Positions 9,175 through 15,959 of a stretch of 18,787 bases of DNA are shown one piece after another. The position numbers were made by a program, and so were the translations under genes. Under the pieces are notes generated by a model. It was not told the DNA's origin. It searched no databases and was given only the letters and a program-made list of their open reading frames with translations. Every line of letters begins with the position of its first letter. Position 1 is the first letter of the stretch. Source of the DNA: Symbiodinium natans (Eukaryota > Sar > Dinophyceae > Suessiales > Symbiodiniaceae); assembly GCA_905221605.1 (NCBI GenBank), contig CAJNDS010000935.1, forward strand, positions 859,868 through 878,654. The letters run 5' to 3'.

Positions 9175-9633
9175 ATGGGCTTGAAAAAGCTTCAGAAGAA
9201 GATCAAGAAGGCTGAGGTGGAGCTGGAGGTTCGACAGCTCGAGGAATCCAGGCTGAACCAAGTAATTCTCAGTTTTGTTTTTTTTTCTCTCCATACTCGT
9301 CTAGTTCCTTAATCGCAGGTAAAGAGTGCAGAAACTCGTCGCGACGCAGCCAAAGACAGACTTCAGCTGCTGCGTGACCGGCTAGATGAGCAGCAGTCGG
9401 AGTTGCCTAAGCCGTCTCACTCGCGAGCCGTGAAAACCCCCAAGACGGCCCCCACTACTAAACCAGTGCCCAAACGACGTCCGCTCGACCCAACGCGGTG
9501 CCCTGCGTGCCAACAAGAAGAACGTAAGAGGCTAGGCCTCATTAAGGGTACTTCGGCGCAGCACTGGGGCACTTGCTCAAAGGGATGGAAGACGTCCAAG
9601 CCATCCTCTACGGATGCGTCAGAATCAGACTAA
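9175..9633 (+). CDS. Small coiled-coil / CxxC protein, one intron
   Basis: Two exons (9175-9261 and 9319-9633) give a 133-residue protein. Residues 1-60 are charged and heptad-like (MGLKKLQKKIKKAEVELEV, then AAKDRLQLLRDRLDEQQSEL), which predicts a coiled coil. Residues ~65-90 are a Pro/Lys/Thr-rich basic linker. The C-terminal part has RCPACQ followed by HWGTC about 20 residues later, a plausible four-ligand zinc site (C-x2-C ... H-x3-C). An acidic Ser-rich tail (DASESD) ends the protein. The start is the first ATG of the frame, and no Met lies upstream in it. Introducing the intron keeps frame and removes the stop at 9310. I do not recognise the family. A nucleic-acid or protein-binding role is conceivable but unproven. 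It stands alone, with no coding neighbour within 300 bases. Confidence 0.72.
9262..9318 (+). other. Phase-0 spliceosomal intron, 57 bp
   Basis: GTAATT donor after CAA (Gln29) and an AATCGCAG acceptor followed by G. A T-rich tract (TTTTGTTTTTTTTTCTCTCC) lies upstream of the acceptor. It contains in-frame TAA at 9310-9312. The AG|G acceptor matches the preference described for dinoflagellate introns, though it is not unique to them. Confidence 0.8.
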
Positions 9634-10004
9634 GACCAAGCACGTTTTCCAAGTGTGAGTTCTCCAAAACTCTCAAGACTGTCTGAGTGCGCTTGCCACT
9701 AGAAAGGCTTCTTCAGTGCTCACTCACCAAGTTCTTTAAGGCTTGACTCCGCGAGCTCTTCTCGCTCAGCACGAAGCACGCCTGCAGCGGTACTAAAAAG
9801 ATCTCTTCTTAAAGGGTAGCTTAGAGAACACCCAGAACCCTTGAGGCACGGCATCCCACGCTCAAGCTTTCGCAATTATTTGCGATTTCCGGCAGGGTGT
9901 TTAATCTTCTGTGCGTTTGGTGATTTGTTTGTTAATTCATCATATGAGTACGGGGTAGAACTATCGGGACCATGAGTTAAGGCGGGAAGCCGTATCAATC
10001 CAAG
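9634..10004. other. Intergenic, nothing recognised
   Basis: This is the likely 3' flank of the small coiled-coil gene. It contains no obvious polyadenylation signal of animal type, no telomeric array and no open frame worth reporting. Confidence 0.5.
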
Positions 10005-10112
10005 ATGGCACGCAAAGGCGGTGACACCGCGCATCGTACTGAGGTCAAGCCCTCGGACGCTGGAGCAGGGGCGTCAGACGCATTTACGAAGTATCAGAGT
10101 GAGGTCCCCTAA
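10005..10112 (+). CDS. Possible short ORF or first exon, unrecognised
   Basis: ATG at 10005 opens 35 codons beginning MARKGGDTAHRTEVKPSD and ending SEVP before TAA at 10110. The last part overlaps the first unit of a 71-bp tandem repeat, and a donor-like GTGAGG lies at 10099-10104. It could be a first exon spliced at that donor. The support is only a reasonable composition and the donor, so this is tentative. Confidence 0.22.
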   Translation: MARKGGDTAHRTEVKPSDAGAGASDAFTKYQSEVP

Positions 10113-10211
10113 ACACCAAACCCTAAATCCCACACCCTGGGGCGTCAGACGCTTTTAAGAAGTGTTAGAGTGAGGTCTCCTAAATACTAAACCCCAAATC
10201 CCGCTCCCTAG
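10070..10211 (+). repeat. 71-bp tandem duplication
   Basis: Two diverged copies begin with GGCGTCAGACGC at 10070 and 10141. Each contains GAAGT(A/G)T(C/T)AGAGTGAGGTC and ends in degenerate telomere-like CCAAACCCTAAATCCC or CCCCAAATCCC. Each copy carries a donor-like AGTGAGG and a telomere-like tail, so the duplication spans a junction between unique and telomere-like DNA. Confidence 0.85.
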
Positions 10212-10556
10212 CCCCTAATCCTAAACCCAAAATTTCAGTCCCAATGTATGTATGGGGTTTAGTGAACCCTTAAACCCTAAATTTCAAGCAGTGATATCTC
10301 ATCTCTATACGGACTACATGTTCAACATGTCCTCGTATTGTGTATATCATGTATGCAAAGCTGCGGAACGCAGGCCTTTGTGTAGTTTGTATTCGGATGC
10401 ATCTAATAATCTCACATCTTCTATGTTCAACTGGCGTATATGATTTCGTGTGCTTGGGTTTGAATTTTTCAAGTTTTTATAATAAAGCTTTGCTCGAAGT
10501 GAATAGGTGTTTTTCTTTGTATTATTTATGCCTTTCAAGCAGGAAAGTAGTGCATC
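10212..10556. other. AT-rich stretch, nothing supportable
   Basis: It begins with a few degenerate CCCTAA pieces (10204-10225, 10268-10282). The ~60-80 codon frames on either strand here are AT-rich, mutually overlapping and unlike the coding regions of the window. Confidence 0.5.
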
Positions 10557-10994
10557 GACTAGCTTAAGTAGAAGTGCCATGTCTACACGACGGGCCACTC
10601 AGGGCTGTCGGATTCAGCGCGTGCTTTATGGCGGTGGAGCCTTTGTGGTTTCTGGCTTCGATATGCTGCCTGTTGGGCAAGGTTTCCGTCTTCATGACAT
10701 GCCAGTATAGCATCAGCAGTGAGTGCTACATGGCGGGGGAGGCTTTACGGATTCCCGATATGCTGTGCGCTGAAGAAGCGTTTTGTCCTGACTTGCTTGA
10801 TTCGCCGGTTGGTGCGTAGCGAAGCGAAGCACTGAAAGCGTCTCGTTGTTGCCTTGAGCACAGTGTGCAATGTCGAGGCTTTTACAGCTCGCAAGGTCTG
10901 CAAAGGGCAGAGGTAGGTTCTTGCCAGGTTCGTGCTTTAGATTTGCCCACTGCCTCCCCATGCGGTCCGGGAATTGGTTAGTTCCATGCTAGGA
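10557..10994. repeat. Segmental repeat, copy A
   Basis: Aligns by eye with 11449-11936 from AGAAGTGCCATG to GTTCCATGCTAGGA, with about 30 bases missing near 10622 and scattered substitutions. The distal 200 bases, including GCGTAGCGAAGCGAAGCAC, are nearly identical in both copies. The offset is about 905-940 bp. Confidence 0.9.
10713..10961 (-). CDS. Candidate small ORF conserved in both segmental copies (A)
   Basis: 82-codon minus-strand frame starting MGRQWANLKHEPGKNLPLPF. Its first ~64 residues match the frame at 11891-11514 apart from a few replacements. Over that shared part I count more third-position than first- or second-position differences by eye (about 7 against 3 and 3 in the first ~53 codons). 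This is weak evidence for selection on protein. The ATG and frame are kept in both copies. The family is unknown, and the frame may simply be a passenger of the repeat. Confidence 0.28.
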   Translation of the reverse strand: MGRQWANLKHEPGKNLPLPFADLASCKSLDIAHCAQGNNETLSVLRFATHQPANQASQDKTLLQRTAYRESVKPPPPCSTHC

Positions 10995-11448
10995 TGGCCT
11001 ACATCAGCTAAACTGCTCGATTTGCGCATCCTCGGAAAATGATGCACAGGGCGTCAGGGGGTCGTGAGGGCTAACGGGTGGGACTCTTCTGTGAATACAA
11101 CTCTAGAGACAAGAGCTATTTAAGTTTTAGACTTATGACATCCGTCCGTGATCTCTCTTGAGTCCGCTTGAGGCTCTTTCCAGTGGAGCATTAGATTTCA
11201 AAAGCTATGTGGCTGACTGCTGAAGACGGTCAATTGTCTTGGTACAGTAACGGACGCAGAAGCACGGTGTGCTCTGTGGTGGCGGAAACCCTGGTCCGAC
11301 GGGCTACTCAGGGCTGTTGGTTTCCGTTTTCGCGATGTGCTGGTATAACGTCAGCAGGGCGTGCTTCGTGGTAGAGGAGCCTTTGTGGGCATCTGGCTTC
11401 AATACGAAGTGCAACTTGGAGTTGTGGGTTTCAGTCTTTACGAATGAT

Positions 11449-11936
11449 ACTAGTGTAGCATGCTCAAATAGAAGTGCCATGGTTACACGACGGGCAACGC
11501 AGGGCTGTCGGACTCAGTCTCTGCGACGTACTAGTCTAGCATCAGCAGAGCGTGCTTTGTGGTGGTGGAGTCTTCGTGGGTTTCTGGCTTCCATACGCTG
11601 CGTGTTGGGGCAAGGTTTTCGTCTCCATGACGTACGAATAGCGTCAACAGTGAGTGCTACATGGCGGGGAGGATTTATATATTCCGGATATGCTGTGCAC
11701 TGAAGGAGCGTTTTGTCCTGACTCGCTTGATTCGCTGGTTGGTGCGTAGCGAAGCGAAGCACTGAAAGCGTCTCGTTGTTGCCTTGAACACAGTGTGCAG
11801 TGTCGAAGACTTTGCAGCTCGAAAGGTCTGCAAAGGGTAGAGGTAGGTTCTTGCCAGGTTCATGCTTTAGATTTGCCCATTGCCTCCCCATGCGCTCCGG
11901 GAATTGGGTAGTTCCATGCTAGGAACGTTAGGGTTT
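11449..11936. repeat. Segmental repeat, copy B
   Basis: Second copy of 10557-10994. It retains the ~30 bases missing from copy A (around 11516-11545, with an internal TCTAGCATCAGCAGAGCGTG module). After it, degenerate telomeric sequence begins at 11928. Confidence 0.9.
11514..11891 (-). CDS. Candidate small ORF conserved in both segmental copies (B)
   Basis: 125-codon minus-strand frame starting MGRQWANLKHEPGKNLPLPF, the counterpart of 10961-10713. Only the first ~64 residues correspond. Beyond TLLQCTAYPEY the two frames diverge because of indels, so any conserved protein would be limited to that part. The family is unknown. Confidence 0.25.
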   Translation of the reverse strand: MGRQWANLKHEPGKNLPLPFADLSSCKVFDTAHCVQGNNETLSVLRFATHQPANQASQDKTLLQCTAYPEYINPPRHVALTVDAIRTSWRRKPCPNTQRMEARNPRRLHHHKARSADARLVRRRD

Positions 11937-11985
11937 TTAGGTTTGGACCCCCAGAACGTTGAGGTTTTCAGGTTTGGACCCCCGC
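11924..11985 (+). repeat. 31-bp tandem repeat, two copies
   Basis: Units begin AACGTT at 11924 and 11955 and both end in GGTTTGGACCCCC. The first copy contains a telomere-like TTAGGG. Both sit at the junction after segmental copy B. Confidence 0.85.
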
Positions 11986-12372
11986 ATAAGCACAGTGTGC
12001 TCTGTGGTGGCGGGAACCCTGGTCCGACGGGCTGCTTAGGGCGACACTAGTATAGCATCAGCGGTGTGTGCTACATGAGGGCGGATCCGTCTAGGATATC
12101 GAGGCTCATTCCACTTTCAGTATTCCGACTCTAGTACAGTGTAACCGTTCATTGCTTACAGAAGCTCTATGATTACCTGCTGACAACTGTCGATTGTCTT
12201 CTTCGCAGAGGTGGCGGAGACCCTTCGGGTTGCTGGTCCAACCGGCTACTCAGGACTGTTAATTTCAGTCTGTGTAACGTACTGGTATAGCGTCAGCAGG
12301 GCGTGCTTTGTGGTAACGGAGCCTGTGTGGGTTTCTGGCTCCAATACGTTGCGTGCTGGGCCGGCTTCACTA

Positions 12373-12412
12373 TATACGTTGCACGCTTGATGTATACGTT
12401 GCACGCTTGATG
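12373..12412 (+). repeat. 20-bp perfect tandem repeat
   Basis: TATACGTTGCACGCTTGATG occurs twice back to back with no mismatch. Confidence 0.95.
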
Positions 12413-12699
12413 AAGGTCATCACCTCGACAGGCAATACCTTCGCTGGGCTTGACTGATGGGCAAGACGGTGTGTTGACGACAGCATGTTGCGGCACTCTG
12501 AATGTATGGGTAGATTAGCCTTGGATTCCAATCCAACGTAACCGTTTACTGCGTCAAAAGACGGAGCGTTGGAGTTCTTATAAAATCATATAGAAGCTCT
12601 ATAGTTGACTGCGGAAAACTGTTGGTTATTTTCCGGGTACAGTGCCAGAGACACAACCACAGCGTGCTCCATGGTGATAGAAACCCTTTGACAGTCGCG

Positions 12700-13016
12700 C
12701 AGCGCGTTGGACTCGCTGCTATGTGGGAACATTTCCTCGAGAAACAGTCCCTGCTCTGCGCGGGCATCGCAGGAAAGCATGCTGTGATACATGTATGCTC
12801 CGCTATCCGACGGCTCGAGTCTTGCGTTGTTACAGCCTGAAATTGCTTGAACGAAACTTGACTGCACTGCAAGACTCGAGACTGTGAGAGACAAGAGGAC
12901 GTCATCTGTTGTCTCCAAGGTTGAACCAGCTATTTGGTTTTGGTCGCGCGCGTAGCCTAATTGTGGAAAGCACGTTTCGAGCACGAAGCGTACTGTCGTG
13001 ACCTACACTGAGGCCC
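12700..13016. other. Stretch without a convincing gene
   Basis: Both strands carry open frames of 70-130 codons (12622-12840 plus, 12586-12984 minus, 12546-12905 minus). They overlap each other, partly cover the repeat module at 12593, and show no recognisable domain. I do not choose any of them. Confidence 0.4.
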
Positions 13017-13124
13017 ATGGCTCGATTCTCAACCATTACCTGGTTTGCGGATGACGATGACGATGACCACTCAACGTCCTAAGCCCACGTCGTTATGGTT
13101 CCTGCGAAAAAAAAACCGCCATGA
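13017..13124 (+). pseudogene. Possible N-terminus with an internal stop
   Basis: ATG at 13017 opens MARFSTITWFADDDDDDHS and hits TAA at 13080. The same frame goes on protein-like (AHVVMVPAKKKPP) to a TGA at 13122. The Asp run is encoded by alternating GAT/GAC. This resembles the start of the large plus-strand gene downstream, either disrupted by a stop or joined by splicing that I cannot place. It is the most upstream Met of the coding-like region. Confidence 0.3.
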
Positions 13125-13657
13125 ACGTGAGGTCCGTGGAGCCTCCCCTCGAAAGGGGAAAGACACGGCGCCTCTCGGCTAGCGGCCTTGTTTGTGTAAT
13201 GATCTATCCGAAAGCACTTCTCAGAAGCATGCTAGGAGTCTTCGTGGCGTATCAGAACCGATGGGTGAGGCCAGTGCAGAGTGTTTCAAATGTCAAACAG
13301 TTCGGACTCTCACGCAGCGCTCTATCAAGGGTCCAGATATCTCCCGACGAGATCTCGCCAGGGCCTCATACCCCTCTGATGCGCGCCCCTGTATACTATA
13401 TCGACACCATCAGTCGTGAGGACCCACGTAAGTCCCGTCGAAACGTCTGTCGGAGCGTGGCAGTCTCAGAGAACGCCGCGCTTGCCCTGTGGAGCCTCTA
13501 TGTGTGCGATATATGGGACATACCGCGCAGGTCGAACTCCAGCATGTACGACACGAACTCTGAAATGATCGACACCGGCCGCTGGCCGCAGGAGGAGTGC
13601 GTGCCCAAGATATCTAGGGAACCCTGTCACGAGCGGGTGTGGGGGGGGAGGGGGTAG
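13121..13657 (+). CDS. 178-codon open frame, unrecognised
   Basis: Long open frame from ATG 13121 ending in a G-rich run (13639-13652). It ends with RSNSSMYDTNSEMIDTG and PQEECVPKISREP, which look protein-like. A competing frame at 13183-13419 contains ECFKCQTVRTL and SYPSDARPCILYRHHQS, with a CxxC. I cannot decide between them, and parts of each may be exons. No family is recognised. Confidence 0.28.
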   Translation: MNVRSVEPPLERGKTRRLSASGLVCVMIYPKALLRSMLGVFVAYQNRWVRPVQSVSNVKQFGLSRSALSRVQISPDEISPGPHTPLMRAPVYYIDTISREDPRKSRRNVCRSVAVSENAALALWSLYVCDIWDIPRRSNSSMYDTNSEMIDTGRWPQEECVPKISREPCHERVWGGRG

Positions 13658-13682
13658 AATTACGGTAGAATCGCTGCGATGC

Positions 13683-14105
13683 GCTTATAAGTAACTTATA
13701 AGGCCTGCCGCCGCGGCCGCTGCCGACCCGCTTTTTGATGAGTTCGGAGCTGATAGCAGGAATGTGTTTTGCGAGTTACTACTTCTACACCCTGCATCAT
13801 CATGCAAGGTCCGTGTCCGAAAGGCTTTCTCCGGAGATAGAGACGCCCGCGCTGGACAAACTGCTCGCAAACGAGCCGCCGCCCTAGAACAACTTGTGAG
13901 TGCATGCAAGCGTGGCCACATGTGTCCGAGGTTGCACACCTATCCTTCCTGGTGTCGATTGCGTGCCTTCGCCCCACGGTGCCCTCTAGACACGCTCCTG
14001 AAGCTGGAGCACACACCTCAGCTTCTCTTAAGGCTTTACATTCAAGGCTCACTGACACTATCGCCTAGGTCGGCCGCCGCTGAATCCTGGACAGACCTGA
14101 GGTGA
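13683..14105 (+). CDS. Coding-like block, frame unresolved
   Basis: One frame is open throughout, starting with an Ala run (RPAAAAAADPLFDEFGADS) and continuing through KAFSGDRDARAGQTARKRAA and ALEQL. A clear donor-like GTGAGT follows ALEQL at 13895, and another GTGAGC lies at 14102. The block is GC-rich and at least two other frames, plus minus-strand frames, are also open. The exact coding frame therefore remains uncertain. It probably belongs to the same 5' region of the large downstream gene. Confidence 0.25.
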
Positions 14106-14598
14106 GCGGTTCAGTCCGTTTGCGTTAGACCTGATCCGTGCGTCGTCAAGATGTCAATCACGCTTGATCAACGACTTTATTCAGCCTTCGGTGCAGCGGC
14201 GAACAGTGCTGAGGCGACCTCCGCCCGTGCCAGCGCGGAAGTGTGTCCCAGACGCATCTCAGTCAGTCATCGTCCGTCATGATTGTGTTCTCCTGCGCAA
14301 CAGGGGTTTATATCGGCTATGGTCACAAGCTGAGCGGAAGCGACTGCTCCTGCAGCTGGGCTGCAAGTGGCCTGTCAAAGTACGAGATACGAGCCGCAAT
14401 AATTTGCAAGCTAACTGATTCAGGCGACAGCTTGGTGCATGCTGTGGCCGCCCGCCTACGCGGCAAGACGACCTCTCACTTGACACCCTCAGTCGCAACC
14501 TGCTTACAATGGAAACCTTGAGTTTGTTCAATGTCTTTAACCAGCCAGACTCAGGATGGGCCAAACTGGAAGAGAATCTCAAGGAGAGCCTGGTATAG
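14101..14598 (+). pseudogene. Coding block with one in-frame TGA, unrecognised
   Basis: A single frame reads for 165 codons, broken only by TGA at 14416. It gives FSPFALDLIRASS and RGLYRLWSQAERKRLLLQLG before the stop, and LSLDTLSRNLLTMETLSLF and GWAKLEENLKESL after it. Protein-like quality on both sides suggests one exon with a nonsense mutation, or two exons. It ends at TAG 14596. The ORF beginning at 14531 in another frame contains YLGGAEA, a possible copy of the LGG motif seen downstream. No domain is recognised. Confidence 0.4.
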
Positions 14599-14743
14599 CG
14601 GCTTCAACGTATACCTCGGAGGCGCGGAGGCAGTTGTTCTCCGAAGAAGCTGCCGGATTAAGTCACTCCCGCAGGGCAACCGCGGCGCAAGCCCAGCAGG
14701 GCTTCCAAGAAGAATGACCCAGGCCAGCTCTCGGGCATGGCTG

Positions 14744-14987
14744 AGTCGACAGTGTCCACATGTATACGTCGAACACAAGCTTGGCTAATTTGAAGGGTGC
14801 GTGCTGTCACATCGGAGGCGACGTTCGCTACGAGGATACCTGCCTCCCTGACTCCTTCAGGGCTATGGGGTTGAAGGTCGCTATCAATGGGCACGGCCCT
14901 TTTTTTGCATTGCGTGATGGCAATCAGATGCTGGCCCCTCTGCAGTGCCGAGTCTGGATGAAGTATAACTGTAGGACAAGCAAATGA
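14744..14987 (+). CDS. Short open frame upstream of the 294-codon frame
   Basis: Contains CLPDSFRAMGLKVAINGHG and FFALRDGNQMLAPLQCRVW, which look protein-like, and ends at TGA 14985. Just downstream, another frame gives NESMYNRYMTWAQ (14983-15021), with a TGTAG|G acceptor-like site at 14970-14974. The two could be consecutive exons, or one frame broken by an indel. The family is unknown. Confidence 0.3.
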
Positions 14988-15010
14988 ATCAATGTACAAC
15001 CGCTACATGA

Positions 15011-15892
15011 CGTGGGCTCAGTGATCCGAGGCACACCATCCGTCGCATCTCCGACCCTGACACTGACCTGAACCCAGGAAGATACGTGCTGTATCGACAG
15101 AATCACTTCTGCGGACTACGAATCTTCGATGACGGATCATGTCACGTGACCACGAGCCACCGGACGCAAGACAACCTATGCATTGATGTCGCCGAGTTAG
15201 ACCTTGGGTTTTATGAGGCTGTCTTCGTCGTAGCATGTGGCGCAGGAGATAGGAAGAAGGATGAAATCATCATTGAGGACAAGGCAGGCGGTTCCCCCGG
15301 TGTACACGCGTCTGACTCCGAAGAGTCGTACAACAAGTTAGTGCAGTATATTGACCAGTACGTTATCGTCCACAGAATCCAACACATCGAGAGCGTGGCC
15401 CTCACTTACATTCAGGAGCTCGTGACCTGTCCTGAATTATGGTTTCATTTCCCCAACCCACTCCGCACCCAGATTGATAAACGCACGTGGCGACATTTCA
15501 TGGACTGCTTCGAGTGCAAGGCTAACAAGGTAACGGAACTCGTGGATCCACAGATTCTAGTTTCTGGCCTACGTCCTTCCGCTCATGGGGCCCGACATGC
15601 GCATTCTATATCAGATGTAGATCGGGCCGTCAAGAGAGTCGGTGCCTGGGCACGGATGATGATCCGGCTGTTGGGTTGCGATGATACGGTCAGACTGTTG
15701 TCACCTGTTGACCCTGCCGTTTCTAAAAGAACGTGGGAGAAGCATCTCTTCGACGTCCGCAGAAGCCGGGTGGTCGTGACTCGGACGATCCCATCTTCTG
15801 TGGACACATCATCAGCAGCCCGCAAGCAAGACTTCCTGGGCGGCATGACCGGGAAGTCTGCCTGTCTCCCTAGCAGAAGCTCCTCGGTGTAA
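15011..15892 (+). CDS. 294-codon open frame of unknown family
   Basis: Open from just after TGA 15008 to TAA 15890, starting GLSDPRHTIRRISDPDTDL and continuing through GRYVLYRQNHFCGLRIFDDG. No Met occurs in the first ~130 codons, so it is unlikely to begin here. It is best read as an internal exon or the body of a longer polyprotein. At 15017-15022 it shares a one-base frame offset with NESMYNRYMTWAQ upstream. A conserved-looking YVIVHRIQHIESVALTYIQE segment and a basic C-terminal part follow. QDFLGGMTGK at 15827-15856 carries the LGG motif shared with the next gene. The last residues SRSSSV may be read-through into an intron, since a GTGTAA donor-like site lies at 15887. Function unknown. 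Confidence 0.55.
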   Translation, partial: RGLSDPRHTIRRISDPDTDLNPGRYVLYRQNHFCGLRIFDDGSCHVTTSHRTQDNLCIDVAELDLGFYEAVFVVACGAGDRKKDEIIIEDKAGGSPGVHASDSEESYNKLVQYIDQYVIVHRIQHIESVALTYIQELVTCPELWFHFPNPLRTQIDKRTWRHFMDCFECKANKVTELVDPQILVSGLRPSAHGARHAHSISDVDRAVKRVGAWARMMIRLLGCDDTVRLLSPVDPAVSKRTWEKHLFDVRRSRVVVTRTIPSSVDTSSAARKQDFLGGMTGKSACLPSRSSSV

Positions 15893-15959
15893 CTGGAAAA
15901 TAAACACATGTACGAGCCAGCAATCTGTCTGTGTAGTTATGCTTCAGGCTTTCTTATAA
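15893..15959 (+). other. Short spacer or intron between two long frames
   Basis: Only 67 bases separate the TAA-ended 294-codon frame from the next long frame. The spacer contains AAATAAACA and several stops, with an acceptor-like CTACCCATAG at 15972-15981 just after it. It could be an intron of one gene or a real intergenic gap. I cannot settle the phase. Confidence 0.4.

Larger units (their letters stand above)
11199..12700 (+). repeat. Nested repeat modules (three ~100-bp-scale motifs)
   Basis: Module 1, (A/G)AAGCT(C/A)TATG with CTGCTGA and TTGTCTT nearby, occurs at about 11199, 12158 and 12593. Module 2, an 18-20-mer like GACGGGCTACTCAGGGCTGT, occurs at about 10589, 11298, 11489, 12026 and, diverged, 12240. 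Module 3, like TATAGCATCAGCAGTGAGTG, occurs at about 10706, 11344, 11535, 11638, 12051 and 12286. GAGCCTTTGTGGGTTTCTGG-like pieces lie between modules 2 and 3. The order is partly preserved, showing repeated tandem duplication and deletion. Confidence 0.85.

Noticed and set aside
10252-10598. Frames of 63-83 codons on both strands
   Set aside because: AT-rich, mutually overlapping and without splice or domain support.
12546-12984. Minus-strand frames of 119 and 132 codons
   Set aside because: They overlap each other and a repeat module, have no recognisable domain, and are Ser/Cys-rich in the manner of antisense frames.
13685-14058. Minus-strand frames of 84 and 120 codons
   Set aside because: The region is GC-rich with few stops in any frame; plus-strand frames connect better with the downstream gene.
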